The notes under the pieces: model-generated | What the model saw: the letters and a program-made list of their open reading frames with translations, nothing else | The model's database searches: none | Told to the model about the DNA's origin: nothing | From: Nemopilema nomurai | Taxonomy: Eukaryota; Cnidaria; Scyphozoa; Rhizostomeae; Rhizostomatidae | Length of the DNA stretch: 64,000 nt | Direction of reading: 5' to 3' | NCBI GenBank assembly: GCA_003864495.1 | Contig: ML133437.1 | Location: 1,798,001 to 1,862,000, forward strand | In this document: piece by piece, positions 49,001 through 58,910 of the stretch | How the letters are laid out: the number at the start of each line of letters is the position of its first letter | Position numbering within the stretch: position 1 is the first letter of the stretch | Translations under genes and position numbers: made by a program

Positions 49001-51999
49001 GTAATAGGTAATATTTACTAAGTCCTCAGAAAATGATGCCAGAAATAATATCGTGTTCGTGCTTGCGTGGTTTAGCGTTCACGACCTCTTGATAAAAGTT
49101 GTGTCTTCAATGATGTGAAAAATTCTCATTGCTGGCGCCTGTAGCCACCTGGAAGTAACAATGTGGTTTTGCTATTGCAGGGCTTTGTGGCTGAACTGCG
49201 TGGCCCTCTCGGCAGCCGCATTTGGGTTGGCGCTCCTCGTAGTTCCTGCACTGGCCGATATGAATTCATCAGCAAGGCAAGTGAAACTCAACCTCAAAAG
49301 CAGTGCTGGTAGAATAATGCAAGAGTGACCGCTTTGTTGTCAAGGACAAGAAATGCAGAGTTAGAGACAGATGTATTGCATTTCAAAGTACGCCTCTCGA
49401 ATCCGCTTCCCTCCCTCTTTTTGGACATACTTTTGACAAGCCCCCTTCCTCCCTGCCCTCCTTTTTCGGCACATAATCATCACATTTTATAGTGGCTACT
49501 TTAAATCCAACAATTTTTGCATTAAATCTATCAAAGTTAGAAATCATTCCTGTACAGCATGCACTGCTTTTTCCAAATGATCCCCTTCTATCCAAAGCTG
49601 TATACAGAGACTTTTAATGTTTGTGCCTCTTGGACGAAAAGTTAAATAGAGAACAAATTGAGTTTGCACAAAGGGCTGATTGAACTTGAATATTTTATTT
49701 CAGGCGCTATGGAATAGAAGCAGGACTGTCTACTCAAAGCATCATCGCATCGATCTTTAGTTCAGTGTCAAACATAGGGTAAATAGCTTTCCAAACTTCT
49801 AAATTTTTTAATGCGAATTAGATTTAATTACAATTTCTAGACCAATGTAAGCTTATATTTCACGCGCGGTGACTGCGAAGAAAATCCTTTTAAGACCATC
49901 TTTTATTGTATTAATAACAGCCTAACGACTGAATAGTGATTGGAAAACAAGGCTTTAATGGCTTTTCTAAGAAACAGACCCAATGTCAGTTACACTAGCT
50001 TTCCTAAACTAAAGGCCTTCATGTCACCCAGCAAACGTAGGCCGGTGGTAAATGCGATAGAAGTGGCGCTGTTACTTTACTTACCTACATTATCATCAGG
50101 TTCCTGATTGCCTCATTTCTGTCATGCTCCGAACAGGAAAACAAAACGAGGTGTAATAATAATATTAATCATTAATCATTAATCATTAATCATTAATCAT
50201 TTATACAGGTTAAATTGTTCAGTAAATGAGATCACAGTTATCAATCAAAGACCTGCATTTACAGAAATAAAGGTTAATATCTACAAGAAAGAAGTTAAAA
50301 ATTTACTAGCATAAAAGTTCTATATTACAAGATTTTACAAGATTTACAAGTGTATGGCTTTTGGTGCCACTTTTTTGAAACAATAAGTTGAAGTTATTCT
50401 AAAAGATTGTTATTAAAATATTTACCTGCTTTACCTGATTATAATATTTCTTTGTTATAAAACTCTACTGTAATATATCATAGTTTTAGATACAAGGCCC
50501 TCGTTGATAACAGCACTTCATGTGTTGAAGGGGTTACCCTGTGCAACATTGTGGTTGTTGTTGTTGTTCTTATTCACAATTTGGTTCATCTTGCTAGTTT
50601 TCCAAATTACAATTATGTGCGGCTAAAAAGTCAACCGAGGTCGTGTAAAACTTTGCAAAAACACGCCTTGATTTGAAGGTTTTTTCTGCTCATAATCACC
50701 AAGTAATATCTCTGACAGGTTAGGTACTCCTTATTTGATGTATTTAACTATTAGACACCCGTATCGCCCTTGATCTATCATCAATGTTATGTTACGATTA
50801 TCAGCATCTGGTCACATTTGATCCAACTTTTCTTACAGCGCAATCGCAGGTGCATCGCTAGGTGGGGTACTTGCAGAATACTTGAGTTTCGCCTGGGCTA
50901 CATCGGTGAGATGCTTATAATGCACTGCATTCATATCAATTTTCCGCTCAGGCGCTCTTTTGAATCAATCATTATTAAACACGACACTGTGTTTGGTCTG
51001 GAAAGGAATGAACTGTGAAGGAGGTCGAATAATCCAGATTTCACATTTAGACAGCGTTTTACTTGCATGCTACTCAAGTGCCTTTGAAATTTATGCCCCT
51101 TGCTTATCCAAGAGCTCCCTGCTCTCTTCAGAGGTTTTAATTTTCGGCCTCATTCAATGACTTTGAGGTAATACTTGAAAGCATTTTTAAGATCGTATTC
51201 ACAAGCCCAGATTATGTGAAGAGTAAGATAATTTTGAATCTAGTAGAATAATGTTTTCTTCGGCTTTAGAGCCCCTTAAAGTTGTTTCTGGGTAATCCCC
51301 GCTTTTAATGAAAAGATTGCTTTGGAATGGAAATTCTTGTGCGGTGCTTATGTGGGTTTTATAACAAGCCTTTTCTGGGTTGGTTTTGTAGATGACAAAA
51401 TCATAGTACTATGTTTCTAAGCAAAGTTAAGAATAATAGTAACAGTTGTAGTATGAATGATAGTAACAGTTGTAATATGAAGCATATTGACTGCGATATT
51501 GCATCAATTAGTTATGACTGAAGTTCGACTTGGATTTTTTAGCTTAGCTTCTGTGAACACAAGCGAGTTCTCTAATAGCTGATAGCCTGTTCTCCAGCTC
51601 ATCTACTTTCGTGGGAGGGCTAAGATGGGCCTAAGCTTTGTTATCAAAAGCTTAGTGTCAATGCTGTAGCATTTATGTTTTACATCTCACGTATCAAATT
51701 CGATTAGTTGTTTTTCTGGTTGAAATACTTCTGCATTTTAAGATTTTCCCTTTTTTGGTCATTCAAATTGACAGATGCCAAATCACTTCAGTGTTAACGC
51801 CCTTGTGTTTGGCAAACCAGCTTTAAACTAGATCTAAGCTTTTTATTCCTGGACCTGTGTAAGGCCTGTATTGGTCGGAAGTGGCCTGATGCAAACCAGC
51901 TCATGATGACTTTGCCACCATGGCATTAATCATTTAATAAGTGATTTTTCATTTTAGATATTTGGATACTCTTTATGCTTTTTGGTATGTATGCTTTGA
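43085..51999 (+). CDS. MFS transporter, SLC18B1-like (vesicular polyamine transporter family)
   Basis: Mammalian SLC18B1 is a vesicular polyamine/H+ exchanger. Exons: 43085-43324, 43670-43765, 44339-44412, 44893-45040, 45771-45839, 46172-46283, 46748-46816, 46966-47039, 47499-47597, 48357-48448, 49181-49276, 49704-49778, 50839-50905 and 51958-51999. Total is 450 aa (human 456), 12 TM helices. Motifs: YWFISSCSFSMIAPFYPQE, EAFGGLGMMAGPPIGGLLYY (the SLC18 motif near TM5), LGVLADKA, LSFLDPTFQ, EAGLSTQSI and GASLGGVLAEYLSFAW. Intron 11 uses a GC donor (AAG|GCAAGT at 49277). Less certain: the start of 46172-46283, where the stronger acceptor (46164) breaks frame, and the last exon, which either stops at 51997-51999 or splices at GTATGT (51985). 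A 24-bp repeat ORF follows (separate entry). SLC18B1 is preferred over SLC18A1-3 by sequence pattern. Confidence 0.87.
45132..45504. mobile_element. MITE with 17-bp terminal inverted repeats and TA target duplication
   Basis: Left end CCGTAAATCCTCGAATT is mirrored by AATTCGAGGATTTACGG at the right, each flanked by TA, as in Tc1/mariner-type insertions. The interior has G-runs and repeated GGGCTTATT(C/T)GAGG, AT-rich filler and no ORF. It is in SLC18B1-like intron 4. The G-runs are likely to be assembly-unstable. Confidence 0.85.
50164..50200. repeat. (ATTAATC)5 microsatellite
   Basis: Five consecutive 7-bp ATTAATC units in an intron of the SLC18B1-like gene. Confidence 0.85.
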
Positions 52000-52052
52000 A
52001 AACGCCTTCAATGAACGTCAATTTTTTTGTACGGTATGAAGTAGAGATAAAC

Positions 52053-52172
52053 GAACGAGACGAAGTAGCTTTAATCGAACGAGACGAAGTAGCTTTAATC
52101 GAACAAGATGAAGTAGCTTTAATCGAACGCGATGAAGTAGCCTTTATTGAACCGGATGGAGTAGCGTTAAAC
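52053..52172 (+). repeat. Five 24-bp repeats encoding an ERDEVALI octapeptide
   Basis: Units start at 52053, 52077, 52101, 52125 and 52149. They lie inside an ORF (51975-52232) whose translation repeats ERDEVALI with variants EQDEVALI, ERDEVAFI and EPDGVALN. About nine of a dozen changes between units fall at third codon positions of this frame, which is more like coding sequence than a neutral minisatellite. The frame is +2 relative to the apparent last exon of the transporter, so it may be an alternative C-terminal tail, a separate small gene or chance. Confidence 0.7.
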
Positions 52173-53172
52173 GTCCACTCCTATTTTCTTGCTTCATTAA
52201 CCAGAATGGTACTTGGCGTGTATCTTATTTAGGCACTTCTTCAAATTATAGGGTTTGCTTGTTTTCGGATTTACAATATATGAAAGGCGGACACAAAGAA
52301 CGAGGTTTGTACCACCGTCATTTCGCCGTCCTCCAAATGGATTTCTACCCTGTAACAGCCACCACTCCGTTTTTGCTCATACCATTTCATTTAATAAAAT
52401 GCCTTTACGACACAATGCTGTATTCTTTGCGCAAACAATTCGAATATACATACTAACTTTCCTTTTAACAGCAACAGTTCATTATTTTTTATCACCAATC
52501 CAAATACATAACAACGGTTATATCTTTCCAATGTATATCCCTATTCAATTTCACTACAGCATTGTAATTATTTTTTTCTGATTTTAGGATCACTAACGAA
52601 GGTGGCCTTCTTGTAAGTAAATAGTTAATCTCTTCTGTTTCAAATGATAAATGAAATCGATGCTTTAGTCGAAAAGATTTGCGTGACGCTAAAGTGGAAA
52701 TTGATTAGGCCATTCGCTGTTATGCTTACTAACAAATTACTGAGCTGCATTTCTGAAGCTTCCACTCTGTTGCTTCACAGATAAATAGCAGCGTTGCCTA
52801 AACCAGGAATAGCGAGTAATTCATGACCTGAATAAGAAGATCTCCCTCACAGTGCTTGCTGCGGAGTGTTCCTGTACTCGATAAGGACTTTAGCTTGTTG
52901 TTTTTAGCTAAGTCGAATTCAATAAGGAAGTTGAATTAAATGAAAAGTAAGCATCAAGCTGTGTAAAGGGTATGGCAACTATGCTTCTTTTACACAAGAC
53001 AGCACCTTTTGAAGCCACCCCGTAAGGCAGACGCAATCCAAAATAGGTGAAGCTTAGGGAGAAAATGTTTTCAAGAAGAACCGACCCTTTTGGGGCAGTG
53101 TCAACTTATTAAGGTGGAGTCAGCTTCTTAAGGTGGATGCAACCACTTTGTGTAGGTGGATCCTCTGGAAGT

Positions 53173-53246
53173 TTATGTAGGAGGTGTATGTAGGAGGTGT
53201 ATGTAGGAGGTGTATGTAGGAGGTGTATTTAGGAGATGTATGTAGG
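53173..53246. repeat. 13-bp tandem repeat (ATGTAGGAGGTGT)~5.5
   Basis: Five near-perfect units of ATGTAGGAGGTGT; the last units vary (ATTTAGGAGATGT). Just to its left are two copies of a looser ~25-bp unit with TTAAGGTGGA (53,110-53,145). Confidence 0.85.
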
Positions 53247-54187
53247 CTCAATGGTATCTCTGGGGCGATCCTTTGTGTTGAATACCATCAATCCAAAATA
53301 TTTCGTGAAATAAGGGTCATTTTCATGCATCTACAAATAACGCGAATCCTTTATTTAATGCAAACATCTATTGAGCCTGGCTTTCTTTTTCGTACTTGCT
53401 ATTCCAGTTTGTTTTTGTTCCTGGATGAGAGTTATTCAGTACTGAGCCAAATTTCGAGGTCTCCCCCTTCCTGTTGGCCGTCTATCTTCAGCAGCGTATC
53501 CATTTAGAATGAGAGTATGTTGCAATTGTGATTCCTCTATTTATAAACAAACTGCCATGCAAGAAGCTTAAAGTTTTGTAGTACTGTATTGCGCATAAAA
53601 TAGTCTAGTTGTATCATTATTTGCCATGTTTTTGGCCAAATGTAATTTGAATGAACTAATTTATGTAGCTTTATAAAAGTTTAATAGTGTGAATAGGCAA
53701 ATATTTTGTTCCAATTCATTTCAAAGCAGATTTTGAGAAACATCCATACGCACCTATTTCGACTGCAAATTACTGTTAGTCCCTTGTAAAGTGCAATGCA
53801 TTATGTGAAAAAGAAGGCCATTGTTTATGGCCAGATACTTGCTATGTTGAAGAATTAAAGCCTCTTCTTTGGTCTAAGCCAATTGCCACTCTTCGCCGTT
53901 TGAATTAAGAAGTATTTGCTTCAAGCGGTGCGTTTTTAATCAACCAAGATTTTTTCGGTCTCATTTCTTGTAAAAGCTTAAAAACTGTCAGCTCGTCCGT
54001 ATATGAAACATCTTAAAGTTGGTACTTGCTTCCACAAAAGAGTGGTCAAAAGACAACAAAACTCTGCATTGTTTTTTATATGATATGTGCAGCCTACCAG
54101 CGGCCTCTGTACACTATGCTGATAAATGATTTCAAGTATTTATTACATAGCAACCTTAAATGACGGGTTCGAGTCCCAGGTAAACCG

Positions 54188-54319
54188 GGTTCAATCGAAT
54201 ACTATTAAATTAGCTTACATATGCCTAAGGTTCAATCGAATACTATTAAATTAGCTTACATATGCCCAAGCTTCAATCGAATACTATTAAATTAGCTTAC
54301 ATATGCCCAAGCTTCAATC
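54188..54319. repeat. 41-bp tandem repeat, three full units plus a fragment
   Basis: Units 54188-54228, 54229-54269 and 54270-54310, starting G(G/C)TTCAATCGAATACTATT, then a 9-10-bp partial copy. Units differ at only two or three sites, so the duplication is recent. It lies about 230 bp past the GPCR stop codon. Confidence 0.93.
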
Positions 54320-54549
54320 TAGACCTAAATTTGGTAATCCTCAATGTAAAGGAACATTTTTTTGAGTCAATGCAATTGTTCTCATCTATGCGATGCCTGC
54401 GCTATAGTACAATCTAGTCTCCAACTCCAAAATCCAAGTTATTTGTGCAAAGTCGATTCTCTAATGTTAAGGGCGACGTTTCATATGCAAACTGCCTTAC
54501 AATGTCCATGCTCCGAGTTCAATGTTCCATTTCCGCGAACTCCCGCGAA

Positions 54550-57500
54550 TTAGGTGCCGTTCTCAACCAGAGACTTCCTCGAGTTCCAGGGCCTCGCAGG
54601 GGCACTTGTGTCAGATGTTCGGCTGCCCAGCCAAAGGAAACTCACCTTGCTACTGCTTCGCACTGGGTTTCGGCGAATCAAATTCTGGTTTGTCTGACCA
54701 AAGAAAATCTTACTGTACGCCCTTCGAAAGCTTGGATTTACGGCCCCATAAATCCACGGATTGATCACAGAGTTCGTGTACATAAGAAAGTAGAACACAG
54801 TGTACAGCACGTGACTCAAGTGAGCCCCATTGAATGCCATCCATATCCATGTTATCTGATTGGGCAGCATGCAAACAGCGAACACGACCACCACGCAAGT
54901 GAACATGCGCAGCGTTCGCCTTGTTTGCTTCATTCTTTTAATGGACGCGATGCTCATATTCTCGTTGTTGCCTGGCGACACCGCCGTCTCCGTTGCGCGC
55001 TTCTTTGTGCTCAATCCTGTTTGACTGAACCTCGATGTTCGCGTCTCTTGCTGATTCGCTGACTTCTGCCAAACTGCAGGCACTGATGTCCTTCGTCTTT
55101 GCGACTGAGTCGCTGCACAGGAGATTTCTGGCGAGCTGGCGCTGTGTATCATGGGCCTTTCAGCTGATGGCTCCATCGTGCCTTGCGGAATGGCTGCTGC
55201 GGTGTTCGGTCCCCTCTGTCGGTGCAGCCAGGAAGCGAACATCGCCCTTGCTCGCTCATCCAACCTGTTGGATGCCTCTGCAGTTGGTTTATCAGATGTT
55301 TGTTTAGATCTGGCCTCTGTTTCGTGCCTGCTTGCTCTGTCCAGGCCCTTATTGGGACTTGATGGCGTGATTTGCTGCTGTTTAGGCTCTATTGATTCTG
55401 CAGAACTGTTTGCCCTCCGTCTTGGTGCCACCCTCTCTGCTTCGGATGTTTGCTGGGGCCTGCGATGCTCGCCTTCTTGTGCGTCACATTCTCGCGCCCT
55501 TTTCCTGTTGCTTTTTCGTTTGCTGAGTGGTTTGCATAATCGCGACACTTTCGGGTTCTTGACCCGCTTTCTCTTCAGAAGGCGCCTGACTGAATCGTCC
55601 TTGCTTAGAGTAGCCGAATGCTTTATGGCGCCCATGCTTGCGACCTCCGTCATTTCGCACGCTTCGCCTCTTGGTCTTCTAGGACTTCCTTTGGTCTGCT
55701 TCTCACGCCGAGATAGTATCCTGCCGGACCAGTTAATTCGGCCTTGTTTGTCGACTCTCTTCTGCGCATCGCGTCTTCCACTGAGTGGCTGTGCATACTC
55801 AGATGGGCCGATGATTAGAGCCTCCTCCCTAGTGGCCATTTCCTCATCATCAGGAGTGTTGTCACTGGCTTCGTAGTTACTGCCCTCCTCCACAGCTTCT
55901 AGAAGATTTGCCTTGAAAGAATAGCTGCTTGTTGACTTCAAGACCACATTTTCACCCCCTGAATCGAAAATATGACAGAATTTGTATCAACAGAAGTAGA
56001 AAGTCTCACTTTTTGAAACATTTTATAGACCCTACGTTTCCACTATCATTAGACTTGCAATCATTTGAACCAATTTTTTGTGGTAAAAAACTGCGCGAAG
56101 TTGCGGGAGCCTGCTTTATGCACAGAAGCATGCAAAATTATAGTTCCGAAGTTTCTCGCTATTGTGAAATCTTAATTTTGGTGCCACTATCGCTTGGGAT
56201 AAATGTTGTCCTCGATTCTCGACTCTCTAACGCCAGGACTTTGTTTGTCACTATTGCGCTGAGAGATCTCTACGCCTCCAAGGTAGAATGTCTTTGGCCT
56301 AGCAATATAACCTTCATATTCCTATGTTGTATGTAGTGTTACTTTCTTCATAATAAAAGCGTTCTCCAATGCGTTTAAGATGAACATAAATTATTGCGGC
56401 AACACTTTCAAGTGCGCAGAAAGCAAGATAAAAGTAAAAGATGCGTTTAATGCAAAGGAGACACCTGCTGGTACAAGTGCTTGTCCTTCTTTGGGTAATG
56501 GCAGACTGTCTATACCTTTCGTAATACTGGTCACGTTTCCCTTGGACAGTGAGCTAGATTCGTGCCTCTTCATGGCCGCGTCCCAACTTTGGGACCGGTT
56601 GAAATGGCATCGTCCCCTCTGCTGCACTTCCTGCATTTCGATGATCACTTGGTTCTTCTTGCGAATCTCATTCCAAGACACGCTGTACAGGACGGCGATT
56701 AGGGTCAGCGGCATTGCATATTGAATGCAGAAGAGAGCGAGGGTGTAAATGCGACTTCCTCCCTCTGGCCATACTTCAATGCAGATGTACTTATCTACTT
56801 CTTTAACATACCTGAAAAACATTCACAGCTTTTAATGTCGCTTCAGGTTAACTAATTTTTGGGGGCAGTGTAAAATATATAAGAAGTTGAATTTATTGAC
56901 ACTGATGCTTGGAAGCCTTCTTGATGTGATAGGAAAATTTAAAACAAAGTTGTCAGTTACATAGCATTTTGATCGGTAGGAAAGGTCGAGAAAAAGAATC
57001 AAAACATTTTAATCAGAAAAACAAAGCTTAGTAGGGCCATTTGCTTGGCTGTGTTTCTTGCCTTTCTTCTTTATGTTCAATCATTTGTTATCATTTTGCT
57101 GTCAAAAACTAAAATAAGACACGGTGTTAGTGTCGACTGATCCAAAGAAATCTTCCCTATTTGGAATAACCAGGTGGAGCCGTCCGCGCTTTTGAAACTG
57201 GTCAGTTCCAAAGCTGAGCGTACTTAGAAGTTATGATCAGAGTAGCCTCGAAGTAAATCCTGGTTAAGAATTTAAACTTAAACAGTTCATTGTTTGTACT
57301 TCAGTAATCTCAGGTTTAAGCTTTTTGGCATGCCTTTCATTTATTGAAGGAGGGTTATTTTGTCAGAGTTGAGTGAATGAAAGTTTGAGAAATTTCAAGT
57401 GGATCAGAATGAACTCTTATGCAAATTAAAAATATATCTTTGACAGTACATAACAACTTGCTGTTATCATAAAATGAAATATCAACACCGGAGTGCAGAC

Positions 57501-58125
57501 ATTGATTGTCTGCAGCAAAAGGTATTAGAAGGGGGGATGCAGTTGACGATGTACCTCTCGTAAGAATCTTCAAGTCTAAGTCTAGCCTGATTCCGTTGGA
57601 AAATGTAGGGAGGGGGAAGTTAGCTTTGTAGACATACCTTTGATAAATCGAGAGCGGAATAACAGAGGATACGGACAGTCCATGGAGAAGGCATAGAACA
57701 AAGGACTTCTTTTTGCACGACTGCAGACGAGCTCTCATGGGGAACATGATGGCATAGAACCGGTCTATTGCGATAGCAAGCAGCGTAAACGCAGCCGAAT
57801 TGAACGCAGCCGTAGCCGCGGGCATCAGGATCTTGCAGCCTGCCTCGCCAAATGGGTAGGAGTGGGACTCTTCGACGCCAATTGTGAATGGTATCCCGAG
57901 GAGCACCGTGGCTACGTCACACAGTGCCAAGTTCAATACGAAGAGATTGGCGGTTGTGCGAAGGTGCTCGAAGCGAAGCAGTATGGTGATCAGAACTGCG
58001 TTGCTGGCGACACTAGCTAGGCAGATTATGACGTAGAAAGTGATCTTCACAATGTGGAAGGCCATGTTGGCAAGCTTCTTCTGTACTCTGATTGGGTAAC
58101 GCAAGGATGTCTGCCTATGAAGAGC
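54550..58125 (-). CDS. Class A (peptide-type) GPCR with very long third intracellular loop; 5' end missing
   Basis: Exons 58125-57638, 56811-56465 and 55958-54550 join in frame (AG|G, then G|GG). They carry TM1 (YVIICLASVASNAVLITILL), TM2 (NLFVLNLALCDVATVLLGIP), TM3 with the conserved Cys (GCKILMP) and DRF in place of DRY, ECL2 Cys (YICIEVWPEGG), TM5 (YTLALFCIQYAMPLTLIAVL), TM6 (FAVCMLPNQITWIWM) and TM7 (YTNSVINPWIYGAVNPSFRR). The ECL2-TM5 pattern resembles NPY/NPFF/prokineticin-type receptors. The loop between TM5 and TM6 is about 415 residues, polar and rich in Arg, Ser and Glu. The first listed exon begins at an acceptor (CAG|GCTCTTC), and its first ATG (58065) lies almost at TM1, so a 5' exon with the extracellular N-terminus is missing from this model. 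Ligand not predictable. Confidence 0.85.
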
Positions 58126-58661
58126 CTGAAAGAAGAATACTGCGGATTACGGACTATTAGCACCTCCTAGTAGGTGAAGTATCAGACTAGAATGAAGTAT
58201 TGTTTGGTGCTGCACTTCCAAGAAATTTCAGAAGTATACGAAAAAATGCCACCGCAAATCTGCCTTCTGTCGTGAAAGTCACTCTCCCCACTCGATGCCC
58301 ACCTGGCTCTCTTTCAATGCTGTGTAAAATTGTTATGTCTTCATCCTAGTCTCCTTTGACTGCAAAGTGTGACTTTCACGGTGGCTGTCCGTGCAATGAT
58401 TTTTTACTTCAATCCGGCGTGTTCCTGCGGGATTTTCTCTTAAGAGCGCTACCAATTCGATTCTTTCGCAAATCTGCCCTGTCGCGTAAACAGTTTTCAA
58501 ATGAACGTTGATTACCAAGAAAGGCTTACACGAATCGGCTTTTGTCGAGATCTCATCATTAACTGAACCTTCTGAATCATATTGAGTATGTTGTGCAAAC
58601 TTTTGAGGCTCAAACACTTTTTGCGAATACTTTCTAATTAGGTGAAACGTCTTGCAGAAAC

Positions 58662-58910
58662 AAGATCACGTTGGAAGAAAATACAAATATGAATGAAAAC
58701 GATGAGTTTGACTTTCACTGTAAGGAAGCTCTGACTGTTCTTAAAAGCAGTGATTTCAAAGCAAGGTACGAAAGTCGACAGTTCTTACCTTCGAAAGACC
58801 GGTATATCGACGTGCTCCACCGGAACCTTAAAATTAAACCAGTGAATCGAATTCGTGAGATACCAGGAGAAACCTTTCCTTCAGTTCACGTTTTCTTGTT
58901 TTCGACATAA
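58662..58910 (+). CDS. Exon-like ORF of unknown function
   Basis: Follows an acceptor-like CTTGCAG and contains MNENDEFDFHCKEALTVLKS from an ATG at 58690, with a possible donor AAG|GTACGA at 58766 and a stop at 58908-58910. The first part is helical and of protein-like composition; the family is not recognised. It could be the first coding exon of a plus-strand gene running right, but no continuation was identified. Confidence 0.25.
   Translation, partial: KITLEENTNMNENDEFDFHCKEALTVLKSSDFKARYESRQFLPSKDRYIDVLHRNLKIKPVNRIREIPGETFPSVHVFLFST

Larger units (their letters stand above)
52233..54549. other. Convergent 3' region between the SLC18B1-like gene (+) and the GPCR (-)
   Basis: AT-rich. 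It contains AATAAA at 52393-52398 (a candidate poly-A signal for the transporter), a possible short exon GATCACTAACGAAGG (52589-52613, between AG and GTAAGT), two tandem repeats (separate entries) and TTTATT at 54139-54144, a candidate poly-A signal for the GPCR. No further gene supported. Confidence 0.45.

Noticed and set aside
54166..54190. tRNA T-arm-like GGGTTCGAGTCCC
   Set aside because: Upstream sequence does not form D, anticodon or acceptor stems at tRNA spacing; only the loop motif matches.
55151..55876. 241-codon plus-strand ORF
   Set aside because: It is the antisense shadow of the long GPCR exon 55958-54550, which joins in frame to TM-encoding exons.
58333..58617. Minus ORF as the missing 5' exon of the GPCR
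   Set aside because: Its only plausible donor (TCGT|GTAAGCC) leaves one base, which creates a stop when joined to the phase-0 acceptor at 58125.
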